Positions 34,054-42,912 are shown, numbered from the stretch's first letter. The stretch: DNA of 64,000 bases from Croceitalea dokdonensis DOKDO 023 (GCF_001306415.1 NZ_LDJX01000003.1:372001-436000), one strand, 5' to 3'. Made by a program: numbers and translations. Notes: generated by a model from the sequence alone, not told the origin.

Positions 34054-34230
34054 GTGTACGGCAAATTGAACATCCTTTTTTACCCTAAAAAATTAAAGTC
34101 TAATACCGATGGAAAGGCTATGATTTACGCTCGTGTTACCATTAATGGCAAGCGGAGTGAATTCAGTTTAGGTCGTCGTATTGATGAGTAACTTGATGAT
34201 AAGGGGAAATCCTTCTGTTTCATAATTTAA
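34054..34230 (+). pseudogene. Remnant of a tyrosine recombinase (integrase), N-terminal arm-binding part
   Basis: The frame from the GTG at 34054 reads NILFYPKKLKSNTDGKA, then MIYARVTINGKRSEFSLGRR and IDE before a TAA (34189-34191), after which LDDKGKSF continues in the same frame. This is the N-terminal arm DNA-binding domain of Bacteroidota phage-type integrases (pattern YPKKxK...G...IYxRITxxGxRxEFSLGR). Catalytic parts are absent. Lying just downstream of tRNA-Asp, it marks the scar of an integrated element that has been lost. Confidence 0.75.
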
Positions 34231-34528
34231 ATACATTGCCGCGATCAATGTAGGATAACCAGCAATATTCCAATGCCAATGCCAATGCAAAATTCAATAT
34301 GTTGTAGTCATTGACGTAGGTAACTCCTGCTCTGCACTTTTAGCATGTCACGGAATCAAGTACCGGGTTTGCAACAACTTATTCATGTTTTATTGATGTG
34401 AAAGATTTGGCTTTTAGCCTACTTTCTTTAATCAATCTAAATATAAATAATTGATTTACAACTATTTAAATTGTTTCTAATTGCAATGGAACCTAATTTT
34501 GAACTATTAATCAAAAAAAGAAATTGCC
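34231..34528. other. Intergenic region with a Fur-like site
   Basis: No gene is supported. A short direct repeat, CCAATG three times, lies at about 34268-34288. An inverted repeat ATTTAAA-N5-TCTAATT (34464-34482), a relative of the Fur-like boxes at 34846 and 42600, stands 46 nt before the small Cys-rich gene. An isolated half-site TCTAAAT is at 34436-34442. Confidence 0.4.
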
Positions 34529-34774
34529 ATGTCTATTCGATTAGCTCAAAATTGCGTTAACTGCAACAACTTCAAAAATGACCATACCTGTGCACAGCAC
34601 AATATAAAGGTCAACGAACGTCACACTTGTGACAGTTTTGATATGAAGAACAATTTGCGAAACAACATGTCATGTGGAACATGCCTTCGTTTCAAAGCCG
34701 CAAATTGTCCGCACCCGACCAAAGCATCTCCAGAGATGTCATGCTCTAGTTGGGCCCCAAGGGCAATTGCCTAG
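34529..34774 (+). CDS. Small cysteine-rich protein with duplicated four-Cys motif
   Basis: The 81-residue product is not assigned to a named family. It holds eight cysteines in two similar halves: Cys9-x2-Cys12, Phe15, Cys21, Cys34, Phe37 and Cys49-x2-Cys52, Phe55, Cys60, Cys72, Trp75. Each half could bind one metal ion (zinc or iron) or a cluster, and the order suggests an internal duplication. There is no signal peptide, so it is probably cytoplasmic. A Fur-like inverted repeat precedes it and a clean terminator follows, which supports it as a real gene. Confidence 0.75.
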   Translation: MSIRLAQNCVNCNNFKNDHTCAQHNIKVNERHTCDSFDMKNNLRNNMSCGTCLRFKAANCPHPTKASPEMSCSSWAPRAIA

Positions 34775-34793
34775 ATACTTACTAAAAAGTAGT

Positions 34794-34818
34794 AAGGGAG
34801 CACTAGCTCCCTTTTTTT
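34794..34818 (+). terminator. Terminator after the Cys-rich gene
   Basis: GGGAGC (34796-34801), loop ACTA, GCTCCC (34806-34811), followed by seven T residues. Confidence 0.8.
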
Positions 34819-34845
34819 ATTTCAAACCTTATTCTTGCTGATTAT

Positions 34846-34864
34846 ATTTAGAATTCATCTAAAT
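34846..34864. promoter_or_regulatory. Fur-like operator, perfect 7-5-7 inverted repeat
   Basis: ATTTAGA-ATTCA-TCTAAAT is a perfect inverted repeat of 7-nt arms with a 5-nt spacer, 42 nt before the membrane-protein gene. A possible -7 box TATTTTTG lies at 34891-34898. The same pattern precedes the DUF4856 operon and, less perfectly, the heme receptor gene. Recognition by Fur is inferred from the iron-related genes it accompanies. Confidence 0.6.
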
Positions 34865-34906
34865 AGTTTTTTTCGCTAGGTCTTCGATTGTATTTTTGAA
34901 GCACCT

Positions 34907-35344
34907 ATGTCAGAAAATGTGGAAAGAATAGTTTTTTTTCGATTGAAGCGGGTCATTCTTACGGCTTTCCTGTTTATGCTTCTTGGTATATCCTTAGAAT
35001 TGTATCTATTGGGCCATTATGAAGACGCACTGCAACTAATTCCTATTCTTTGTATTGGATTTTCCGTGGGACTTTTATTTGTTCTTATCCTTAAGGGAAC
35101 AAAATTAGCGGAAGTACTGTTCAAACTGCTACTTGGCTTAACTGCACTTAGTGGGGTTTATGGTACTTTTTTACATCTGAATGCTAACTATGAGTTTGAG
35201 CAGGAGATGAGGCCCACAGAGACCACATGGAATCTTTTTATTGAAAGTCTATCTGGAGCTTTACCTGCTCTCGCCCCTTGCAGTATGCTTGTATTGGCAT
35301 TACTGGGTTATTCATATCTATTATTACTTAAACAAAAAAAATGA
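34907..35344 (+). CDS. Small membrane protein upstream of the HhH lipoprotein
   Basis: The 145-residue protein has four hydrophobic helices (about 15-35, 42-62, 68-88 and 118-140) and no recognised domain. The stop overlaps the start of the next gene in an ATGA, so the two are translationally coupled. A Fur-like operator lies in front. A function in iron metabolism is inferred from this and from the neighbouring operon. Confidence 0.72.
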   Translation: MSENVERIVFFRLKRVILTAFLFMLLGISLELYLLGHYEDALQLIPILCIGFSVGLLFVLILKGTKLAEVLFKLLLGLTALSGVYGTFLHLNANYEFEQEMRPTETTWNLFIESLSGALPALAPCSMLVLALLGYSYLLLLKQKK

Positions 35345-36042
35345 GAAAGTTTACCAAATTAGTAGTCGCCTTCACTTTAATGGGTTTCACAGTAGGCGCC
35401 TGTAACGAAGCAAAGAAAAATCCCGATGGGGATTCGTCAGAACAAACAGAAATGGATTCTGATTCCAGTAACATGGAAGAAACCAAAGGCATGGAATCAA
35501 CCACTGTTTTAAATGCCAACCTGGCCACAGAAGAAGATTTGAACGGTATTGGTTTATCATCAGAATTGGTTACAGCTATTTTAGAACAAAGACCATTTCT
35601 AGATATGGATGCTTTTAATTCCATTTTGGGTACTAAAACAAATAAATCTGAACTGTACACGAAGATTTTTGTTCCGTTGAACCTAAACACCACTGCAGAG
35701 GCCGATTTTAAAATGGTGCCTGGGGTAGGCGACCGTATGGCCCATGAATTTGAAGAATATCGACCCTATGAAAGCATTAAACAATTTCGAAGGGAAATTG
35801 GAAAATATGTGGACGAAGCGGAGGTAGCGCGTTATGAAAATTATGTTTTCGTACCTGTGGAACTAAATAGTGCATCCGAGGAAGATATTAAAGCATTGCC
35901 TGGCGTGGGAAATCGAATGGCACACGAATTTGAAGAATATCGCCCTTATGCCAATATGGAGCAGTTCAGGAAAGAAATTGGCAAGTATGTCGATGAAAAA
36001 GAACTTTCCCGATTGGAACGCTTTGTTTATTTAAAGGAATAG
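35341..36042 (+). CDS. Lipoprotein with three ComEA-like helix-hairpin-helix units
   Basis: The signal peptide ends at FTVGAC, so the protein is lipid-anchored. After an acidic, Ser/Glu/Asp-rich linker (residues 24-52) come three HhH units starting with LNANLATEEDL, LNLNTTAEADF and VELNSASEEDI; the second and third carry the PGVG hairpin (PGVGDRMAHEFEEYRPY, PGVGNRMAHEFEEYRPY). These two repeat at DNA level with a period of 180 nt (35716 and 35896). HhH domains of ComEA type bind DNA non-specifically, but here the setting is iron uptake, so another role, such as protein contact or cofactor binding, is possible. Confidence 0.8.
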   Translation: MRKFTKLVVAFTLMGFTVGACNEAKKNPDGDSSEQTEMDSDSSNMEETKGMESTTVLNANLATEEDLNGIGLSSELVTAILEQRPFLDMDAFNSILGTKTNKSELYTKIFVPLNLNTTAEADFKMVPGVGDRMAHEFEEYRPYESIKQFRREIGKYVDEAEVARYENYVFVPVELNSASEEDIKALPGVGNRMAHEFEEYRPYANMEQFRKEIGKYVDEKELSRLERFVYLKE

Positions 36043-36126
36043 CGCTCTAAAGCTGAAATATTTCTATACCGAAATGTCCCGTTCTCGCGCATGTGCAATG
36101 GAATGGGATTTTTCTTGTGTATTCTT

Positions 36127-38598
36127 TTAGAGCTTTAATTGTAAGGTAGTGTAAAATGTTCTGGGCTCGGCAGGAATGATACCTGGCCCTGGATAACCTG
36201 TGGCTCTTCTGGTAAAATAGGAATTATCCAATAGGTTATTAATCCCGGCTTCCACTTTGAGCATTTTCCATGAATATGATAAAGAGAAATCCATAATGTC
36301 GTAGGCTGGAATGGTTCCTTCGATTCCACGTTGGTTATCGTTTACATCCTGCGGTGCGTTGGTAGCGTCTGTAAACTGTTCTGATAAAAACGTGTATTGC
36401 AAACTGCCCAAAAAATTACCATATCCAAGACTTAGGCCAGTCTTTAAATTAACATCAGGAATAAACTCTACCTGATTACCTTCTACATTGTTCTGGTCGG
36501 ATTGGGTATATTCTGAATTGGTCAGTGCTAAATTCACAAAGAAATTCAGTTTTGCCTTTTCGAGACTTGGAAAAACTATTTCTTTGATGTTTACATCAGC
36601 AAAGGATTCTAGCCCGTAGATAAAGGCAGTTCCGATATTTCCTCGAAAACGCACCACCCTACCAGTTTCTATCTCTTCACCATTTCCATTTGTACGAGTC
36701 TCGTTTCTAAGTATTTCACCCAAACGATTGTCGTACAATAGACCAAAAGCACTGAAGTCATAGGTGAATGTATTCTTCAATCTACCCCGTACACCTATAT
36801 CTGCAGTAAAGCCATCTTCATCTGAAATATTCGGGTCAATTTGAAATGAGGGATTTACCACTCGAATATCGCTAAAGGTCACCGATCGGTAATTCTGTGA
36901 GAAATTGCCATATACCTCTAGGGAGGTGGAGGGTTTGAATGAGGCTCCCAATCCTAGCAATAAAAAGTTACGTTCAAAAGCTCGATCATCTGGAATTTCT
37001 TCATTCAATAGGGGATTACCGGCCAAATCAAGCACAATGTTTCTGAAACTCCCTTCACTTTCGGTTTTGATGTATTCAAACCGGAATCCGGGTGTTAGAG
37101 AAAATGTCTTGGATAAATTAAAAATGTTCTCCCCGAAAAGGGCCAAATTCAGGTTAGGAAAATCAAATTGAGATTGGCGCTCGTAATTTGGAAATTCATC
37201 ATCAGCGAAAGAAAAATCCGGTCCATTGGCATTACTTCCCGGGCCCTGCCGCTGATCGTTTGAGGTCTGATAATATTTGGTACCCAGTAACAATACTGCA
37301 TCAGATTCCTTTATCTTGTAGCGATTCAATATTCGTGCTTCTGCTCCCCAGTTATAAAAATTGTCCACCAATAATTCCCTAGGCTCGTTTGGATCGTCTG
37401 GCTGTGATACTCGATTCGTTCTAAAACCCAATGCTTTTCTTGAGGCATCAAGAGAAAATAGATTTAAACTAAAATCGGTATTGTTGGAAAACTGATGTTC
37501 CAGGCGTAATGAGAACAACTTCCAATCCACATCGAACCAATTGCGCTCACGATTACTAAAATCAGGATTTTCCAGGAATTGCACGTCGGTGAGACCTCCA
37601 GGCTGTTTGGCCAAATAATTAAGAAGGGTAGTCTCAAACGCAAGACTGGTTTTGGCGGATAATTGGTATTCGAAGTGGCCGTAATAATTACGGCTATTGA
37701 ATCTTGAATTTGGTCGAAATCCGTTCCCTTCCTTATAATTGAAATAGGTATAATAACTAAAATTACCAACGGTTCCAGAAAGGCTATTAAAACTGGTCTT
37801 TAAATCAAATGATCCTACCGTTTGCCTGGAGACCCATTCAATGGTTTTATTCGGATTTGGTTTCCTGAACTTAAAATTGACCAAGCCCCCAAATTGTGGT
37901 CCATATTGTAATGACGCCGCGCCACGAACAACCTGAATTTGGTCCAGGGCCTCTGCCGGTGGGGTATAATAACTTTCTGGGTAACCAAGGGCATCAGCAC
38001 TAATGTCATAACCATTTTGACGTACATTGAAATTTGCCGTTCTATTAGGGTCCAATCCCCTGCCCCCAATGTTCAATTGGAGGCCTGCATCACCGTAATC
38101 AAAAATATTTAGGCCGGCGACTTGATTGTACAATTGCCGGGGATTGTTCGCTGCCAAGTTACCCGGAATATTGCCTACCAAAACGACTTCACTTTTCTTA
38201 CCCGCATAGATTGCCGTTCCTTCGACGGTTTTTAATTTTTGAAGCGCAAAGACCTTTTCACGTTCTTGGGTAATGACCACCTCCGAAAGCTTATGGGCTG
38301 ACAAAGGCTCTAATTGAAAACGAAGTTGGGTCGATGAAGAAATATCTATGGTCTGCTCCAAAACGCGATACTCAAAAGCAAAGACCACCACATCATAAGT
38401 GCCATCCGGGACATTTTCGAGAATAAATTCCCCGTTTTCATTCGTAACTGCCAAGGTTTGGGTCTGCCTAACGAAGACTTCGGCATCTGATATGGGAGTT
38501 CCTGACTCATTTATCACCAGCCCTTGGAAATTCTGCTGACCGTAGAGTGAGGCCGCTACTAACAACAAAAAAATCGAACTAAATACCTTTAATCTCAT
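36127..38598 (-). CDS. TonB-dependent receptor, FecA-like, with CarboxypepD N-terminal domain
   Basis: The 823-residue outer-membrane receptor has a signal peptide (SIFLLLVAASLYGQ), a CarboxypepD_reg domain (residues 24-95: GLVINESGTPISDAEVFV), the plug domain (about 115-230, with LNIGGRGLDPNRTANFNVRQNG and VVRGAASLQYGPQFGG) and a 22-strand-type barrel ending in an aromatic C-terminus (TTLQLKL). It resembles ferric citrate-type receptors. It is the last gene of the DUF4856-imelysin-HTTM-receptor operon and overlaps the HTTM gene by 20 nt, so it likely imports an iron complex. Confidence 0.9.
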   Translation of the reverse strand: MRLKVFSSIFLLLVAASLYGQQNFQGLVINESGTPISDAEVFVRQTQTLAVTNENGEFILENVPDGTYDVVVFAFEYRVLEQTIDISSSTQLRFQLEPLSAHKLSEVVITQEREKVFALQKLKTVEGTAIYAGKKSEVVLVGNIPGNLAANNPRQLYNQVAGLNIFDYGDAGLQLNIGGRGLDPNRTANFNVRQNGYDISADALGYPESYYTPPAEALDQIQVVRGAASLQYGPQFGGLVNFKFRKPNPNKTIEWVSRQTVGSFDLKTSFNSLSGTVGNFSYYTYFNYKEGNGFRPNSRFNSRNYYGHFEYQLSAKTSLAFETTLLNYLAKQPGGLTDVQFLENPDFSNRERNWFDVDWKLFSLRLEHQFSNNTDFSLNLFSLDASRKALGFRTNRVSQPDDPNEPRELLVDNFYNWGAEARILNRYKIKESDAVLLLGTKYYQTSNDQRQGPGSNANGPDFSFADDEFPNYERQSQFDFPNLNLALFGENIFNLSKTFSLTPGFRFEYIKTESEGSFRNIVLDLAGNPLLNEEIPDDRAFERNFLLLGLGASFKPSTSLEVYGNFSQNYRSVTFSDIRVVNPSFQIDPNISDEDGFTADIGVRGRLKNTFTYDFSAFGLLYDNRLGEILRNETRTNGNGEEIETGRVVRFRGNIGTAFIYGLESFADVNIKEIVFPSLEKAKLNFFVNLALTNSEYTQSDQNNVEGNQVEFIPDVNLKTGLSLGYGNFLGSLQYTFLSEQFTDATNAPQDVNDNQRGIEGTIPAYDIMDFSLSYSWKMLKVEAGINNLLDNSYFTRRATGYPGPGIIPAEPRTFYTTLQLKL

Positions 38599-39946
38599 CT
38601 TTAAAAGGAATTATCCACTTTTTGTGGTGAAATGATTCTTTTTCACCAACTAGGTTTACGGTCGGGTCTATATAATCGGTACTACGTCGTCCATTAAGGG
38701 TGACTTGGCTTTCCACATATATTTCAATATTTTTATGTCCTTGACTTTCGAAATGTTTCTTTAGGTAATGGGCATATTCCAAGATAAAATCAGGTTGGAA
38801 ACTCATTTGTTTTTCCTGAAAAGGAGTTAAAAAATCGGAATTATCCACATAAAACCAGGCTCCGGACTGTCCGTCAACTATTTTAAATTGGGCGTATCCA
38901 GCTTTTTCCATGAGCATGACCCGCCAAGAAAACCGGTACCCTTCTTCTGTCCAGAACAGTTCACCAGGATAGGTTAAATAACGCCATGGCAGCAGCAATT
39001 GAATCACAAAAAAAAGGGTAACCACCACATACACCAGTTTTTTGCGGAATCTAGGTTTCAGATTGAATTGAACACCATTATCAAACAGGGATTTATTTAT
39101 TTTAAAGATGTTGGCCAAGAATTTCACTATTCGATGGTGTACCCCGCCACTGAAAAAGATAAGGGAAGAGACAATCATGATATAAGGAAACATCCCAATA
39201 TTGAACAATATCCCAGTCATGATATGAAAAACCACCACAAAGAAAAAGGCGAACCAGCGGGTCGGTTTGAATAACAAGAAAAATGGTATGGTCAAGTCAT
39301 ATAAAGCCCCAAACCAACTGAATGCGTAATGTACCCATTGGTACCCCATCATTTCCCCAATCACCGGAATATGGGCTTTGGAAGGCAACCAAATTTTCAG
39401 GGGCAAAGCCTCTAGCAACCAATCTGAGTTCAACTTAGCTAAACCCGCATAGATATAAACCATTGCCAAGAGCAATTTTATCGCATCAACGTTCCATTTT
39501 GGAACAAACTGGAACCGTTTCTTGGCATTCCATTTGGCATCTAATGAAAAATAGGCGTTGGCAGGGATAAAAATGAGTAAGAAAGATAGAACGCTTACAA
39601 AATAGTAATGGTTAAGGTAGGTGGTCTTATCCATCAATTCAATGTAGGTAAACGAAAGAAAAAATATGATTATGGCCATTCGGTATTTGTAACCAATAGT
39701 GACCAAAATAGCGGCCAAACCACATAGTATAAAAAGCAGGTATGTCCAATCACCTATTGGCTTTACCCATTCAAAGCCATAATAGGAAAAATGGAATTTG
39801 GGTTCTAAATACAGACTTTCAATCCAACCGTTATACCAGAATCTAATCACACTCCAAACCATCATCAATCCAAACAAAATACGAAAGACCGCCAATGTGG
39901 CGGCCTCCGTTTTTTTAGAAAGATATGTTTGGACTATCTGCTTCAT
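38579..39946 (-). CDS. HTTM-domain membrane protein (vitamin K-dependent gamma-carboxylase-like), iron operon copy
   Basis: The 455-residue protein has about eight hydrophobic helices in its first 330 residues (AATLAVFRILFGLMMVW; TYLNHYYFVSVLSFLLIFIPANAYFSLD), matching the HTTM domain of gamma-carboxylase-like proteins. A soluble tail follows (LFWTEEGYRFSWRVMLMEKAG and onward). Its stop-start contacts are tight: it begins one base before the imelysin gene ends and overlaps the receptor gene by 20 nt. A paralog lies at 50957. Bacterial members have no settled substrate; modification or maturation of an operon partner is one idea. Confidence 0.82.
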   Translation of the reverse strand: MKQIVQTYLSKKTEAATLAVFRILFGLMMVWSVIRFWYNGWIESLYLEPKFHFSYYGFEWVKPIGDWTYLLFILCGLAAILVTIGYKYRMAIIIFFLSFTYIELMDKTTYLNHYYFVSVLSFLLIFIPANAYFSLDAKWNAKKRFQFVPKWNVDAIKLLLAMVYIYAGLAKLNSDWLLEALPLKIWLPSKAHIPVIGEMMGYQWVHYAFSWFGALYDLTIPFFLLFKPTRWFAFFFVVVFHIMTGILFNIGMFPYIMIVSSLIFFSGGVHHRIVKFLANIFKINKSLFDNGVQFNLKPRFRKKLVYVVVTLFFVIQLLLPWRYLTYPGELFWTEEGYRFSWRVMLMEKAGYAQFKIVDGQSGAWFYVDNSDFLTPFQEKQMSFQPDFILEYAHYLKKHFESQGHKNIEIYVESQVTLNGRRSTDYIDPTVNLVGEKESFHHKKWIIPFKDEIKGI

Positions 39947-41098
39947 TTAGTCGCCATCTGCATCAACAAAATCGATGGCAATACTCATTGCGGAAACCAT
40001 ATCTACCTTGAACATCGCAACCGCTGCCTGAACTTCATCATAAGCAGAAAACATTGCTTCGGCCGGATTATTGGTTTCCAGTTCTGTTCGAAACGGCTCA
40101 AGGGCAACTATGGCCGACCTTGCGCTGTTGAGTTGGGTCTGAATATCGTCCCTGAGGTCTTCGCGCCCTAAAGCAACAAGGTAAGAAGCCAAACTTTCCC
40201 CAGAATCCTCAGTACCAAAAGCAACACCATTAAAAAAGTTTTCTACGGCAGTCAACCCATCTAAGAACAACTCATTCGAAAGTTGGGGATAATAAAAAGA
40301 TTCAACCAAATTGGGTGCTTGGGTACGTGAGAAAACACCCAGTGGGATTCCCATTTTACCTGCACGAAGGAATTTTTCATAGTAAAAAATAAAATCATTG
40401 ACAAAACGGTCAACGGAAGCAGTGGCTGAAGAACCATCGTTTTCGACAAAAGTGGCTCTATATCCATTTTGCCAAGCATTCCTCACGGTAGTTACCCGGG
40501 TTTCTATGTCATTGATTACATCTGAAATATAAGTTACATAACCATCACCTGTTGCTGCATTAGTAAAAACTGCAACCATATCGGTATCCGTATCCGCAAT
40601 GCCATTTAGAAGATAATCAAGAGCAGGGAACCCCCTTGAGTCGCGATTTGAGGACAATTCAAAATTATAAGTCCCAGCAGTAATGTTACTTTCAATTAAG
40701 TCTACATCTGTTGGGTAGGTGTTAATAGTTAAGCGTAGACCATTATCCTCGGCTGGACCTATTTCAAACATAGAAATGTTCTGCCAACTTTTGTAAGCAG
40801 TTATCCAAGCTGTGCGCAATGCTACCAAGTTGGCTTCGCTTCTGTCATTTTCGAAGGTTCCAAAATCGGATTTCAAGGCCTCCAAATCAGTCAAAAAAGC
40901 GTTATAAGAAGGCAAAATGATATTGTCCGCCCAGTTGGCCAACATGGCTCCCCGTGCAAAAGTAGCCGAAGTTCCGTCATCATCGTCGGTCATTCCCACA
41001 TCATCTGTTGGGGTTTCGGTATCATCGCCATCTGAGGAACAAGCCCAAATAAAAAGGACTGCAAAAATGGGGATTATCCAATAAAATTTTCTTTTCAT
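39947..41098 (-). CDS. Imelysin-family (M75-like) lipoprotein
   Basis: A lipoprotein signal (FAVLFIWAC) and an Asp/Thr-rich linker lead into an imelysin domain: FARGAMLANWADNIILPSYNAF, NISMFEIGPAEDNGLRL and PSLDYLLNG-type sequence. Imelysins are periplasmic or surface proteins tied to iron uptake (IrpA, EfeO-like). At the position of the family motif GxHxxE this protein has GFPALD, so the His and Glu are replaced; the same variant is frequent in lipoprotein members. It is followed without gap by the HTTM gene and preceded by DUF4856. Confidence 0.88.
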   Translation of the reverse strand: MKRKFYWIIPIFAVLFIWACSSDGDDTETPTDDVGMTDDDDGTSATFARGAMLANWADNIILPSYNAFLTDLEALKSDFGTFENDRSEANLVALRTAWITAYKSWQNISMFEIGPAEDNGLRLTINTYPTDVDLIESNITAGTYNFELSSNRDSRGFPALDYLLNGIADTDTDMVAVFTNAATGDGYVTYISDVINDIETRVTTVRNAWQNGYRATFVENDGSSATASVDRFVNDFIFYYEKFLRAGKMGIPLGVFSRTQAPNLVESFYYPQLSNELFLDGLTAVENFFNGVAFGTEDSGESLASYLVALGREDLRDDIQTQLNSARSAIVALEPFRTELETNNPAEAMFSAYDEVQAAVAMFKVDMVSAMSIAIDFVDADGD

Positions 41099-41219
41099 AG
41101 CATAAACTTTAAAAATTGAAATAATATAAACGATAAAGGATGTAAGCCCAATAAGACCTACACCCTTTTATTTTTTAATTGTTTAGAATTCAAAGATAGT
41201 AAACATGTGATATGAAAAT

Positions 41220-42533
41220 TTAGTCTACCTCGTCAGCGGTAAAACTAAACTTGGCTGCAATATCAGCAGCTACTGAATTTAAGTCTTCCACGGTTGCACC
41301 CCAAAAACCATTAGTTGGGTTATTGTAGATAGTATCTAAATAACCTTCCACTTCTGCTCTAGTGAAATAGAAGCTATTGTTTGTGCCAGGCTCCAATAAG
41401 AACTGTAAACTATAAATGAAACCATAAGCTTCTGACAAATCATGCAGCCTTGTTCCTGGACTTGACATCGTATCTTGACCTGCTTTTAAGTAATGGATAG
41501 CTCTTACCGCTACTACCATGGCTACTTTTTCCCTGATAATATCAGCTTGAGCATCACGCTCATTATAATCTTTATTTAAGATTGCTGTTCTACCTGCTTT
41601 AAAAGCATCGAATATAGCTTGGGCGGTACCGTCAAAGTTGGCCTCAACATTATCAACATATTTGTAAAGGAATTCATCATCACCTGAACTGAAGGTGCTA
41701 GGGTCACCTCCATCCAATAAGGCAGCTACAGGGTTGGCTCCATCAGCGGCCAGTCCAAAAAAGTAACCGTACGCCTCGTCCCAATCGTGCTCCAAATCGG
41801 TATATGTTTTACCATCGACCAAAGTACCAGCATCATTCGCTGCTTCGAATTGCTCCAGGTTGGCAGGTAAGGTATAGTTGCCCACAATTTGATCAGCAAC
41901 AAAAGCACCGGTCAAACCTTTAATGAAGGCTTGGTCATATTCCAACCCTCGAGCATTTACATAGCGTGTTGAACTTCCATCAGGCAATTGCCCCGCAACA
42001 CCCTCGGAAGCCACATTGTTCCAAGCTGGAAATACCTCGTTAACTTGCGCAGAAATAAAACCTTCAAAATCAGCAACCACCGTGGTAGATGCTATTGCAG
42101 GAACAAAATTCTTGAAAAAAAAGGAACCTGCTGTTTTATTACGTACTTGTTTATCAGAGGCATTTAAGTCTGCATCGCTGAAATTATCAGTACCTTCTTG
42201 GTGATCATAGGCTGCCAAAATATCGGCCTCGGTAGCTGTATTGTCCCTTAGTTTTCCTAAGATTTCCTTTGCCATTTTAAGACGGGTGGTTTGTCCGCTG
42301 AAACTAACGGTTGTTTCACCATTCCTCTCAAAGACGTAGGTGTCCGGAATTTCAACTCCGGTAGTACAAGGTGCACATGAAGTACCGCCACAATCAACAC
42401 CAGTCTCATCGCCATTTTGAATGTTATCCGAACAGGTAGCCACCATATCGGGCATATCATTGTCATCATCTGAGCAAGCAACAAAAAAGCAGCCTATTAT
42501 TACTGCTGCAATGAAAAGTTTAAGAATTCTCAT
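41220..42533 (-). CDS. DUF4856 lipoprotein, first gene of the iron operon
   Basis: The lipoprotein signal (VIIGCFFVAC) is followed by an Asp-rich linker and a small Cys-rich stretch (CSDNIQNGDETGVDCGGTSCAPC), which resembles a repeat found in secreted proteins, then the 370-residue DUF4856 domain (VSFSGQTTRLKMAKEILGKL; ARGLEYDQAFIKGLTGA; AYGFIYSLQFLL). DUF4856 is fused or adjacent to imelysins in Bacteroidota and is likely all-alpha like them; the activity is unknown. It heads the operon, with a Fur-like operator 67 nt upstream. Confidence 0.85.
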   Translation of the reverse strand: MRILKLFIAAVIIGCFFVACSDDDNDMPDMVATCSDNIQNGDETGVDCGGTSCAPCTTGVEIPDTYVFERNGETTVSFSGQTTRLKMAKEILGKLRDNTATEADILAAYDHQEGTDNFSDADLNASDKQVRNKTAGSFFFKNFVPAIASTTVVADFEGFISAQVNEVFPAWNNVASEGVAGQLPDGSSTRYVNARGLEYDQAFIKGLTGAFVADQIVGNYTLPANLEQFEAANDAGTLVDGKTYTDLEHDWDEAYGYFFGLAADGANPVAALLDGGDPSTFSSGDDEFLYKYVDNVEANFDGTAQAIFDAFKAGRTAILNKDYNERDAQADIIREKVAMVVAVRAIHYLKAGQDTMSSPGTRLHDLSEAYGFIYSLQFLLEPGTNNSFYFTRAEVEGYLDTIYNNPTNGFWGATVEDLNSVAADIAAKFSFTADEVD

Positions 42534-42563
42534 ACCTTTTTAAAATTTTGTTAAAATGAGAGG

Positions 42564-42618
42564 CAAAAGTAGAGGGAAGATTTCGAAGAAACAAGCATTA
42601 TTTAAATTAATTCTAAAT
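42564..42618 (-). promoter_or_regulatory. Promoter and Fur-like operator of the DUF4856-imelysin-HTTM-receptor operon
   Basis: On the minus strand a -7 box TACTTTTG (42564-42571) lies 31 nt before the start codon, with CTTG about 20 nt upstream. Just behind it is the inverted repeat ATTTAAA-N5-TCTAAAT (42600-42618 on the plus strand), which differs at two positions from a perfect 7-5-7 palindrome and matches the site at 34846. Binding by Fur at this place would block the promoter. Confidence 0.55.
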
Positions 42619-42912
42619 AAAAATAAGGCTTAACATTCCAAATATTTAGAACTGTTTTAAGAAGGTAATCTTACTTCCATCATAGTTATTCGGAAAAAGA
42701 ATATTCGTTTGTTTTTTGCATGCTTATAATTTCAAGGACAGAAAACCGTCACTCAAAAAGAACTTTGTCGACAACAGCAATTATCTTTGGCAATCCAGTT
42801 ATTTTCAACTTACGTTATTCCCGTAACCTATTACATTTATCTTCATATAATATTAGTCTAGTTGATTTAATAGCTTCGATAAAAAGAAACACAAATGTTG
42901 TACCCAAACAAA
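42619..42912. other. Intergenic stretch between iron operon and tRNA-Leu
   Basis: AT-rich DNA without a supported gene. A 92-codon open frame here overlaps the tRNA on the opposite strand and has no coding features. Confidence 0.5.

Noticed and set aside
34268-34288. Triple CCAATG direct repeat as a regulatory iteron
   Set aside because: Only three short units, no symmetry and no gene directly after it; chance is sufficient.
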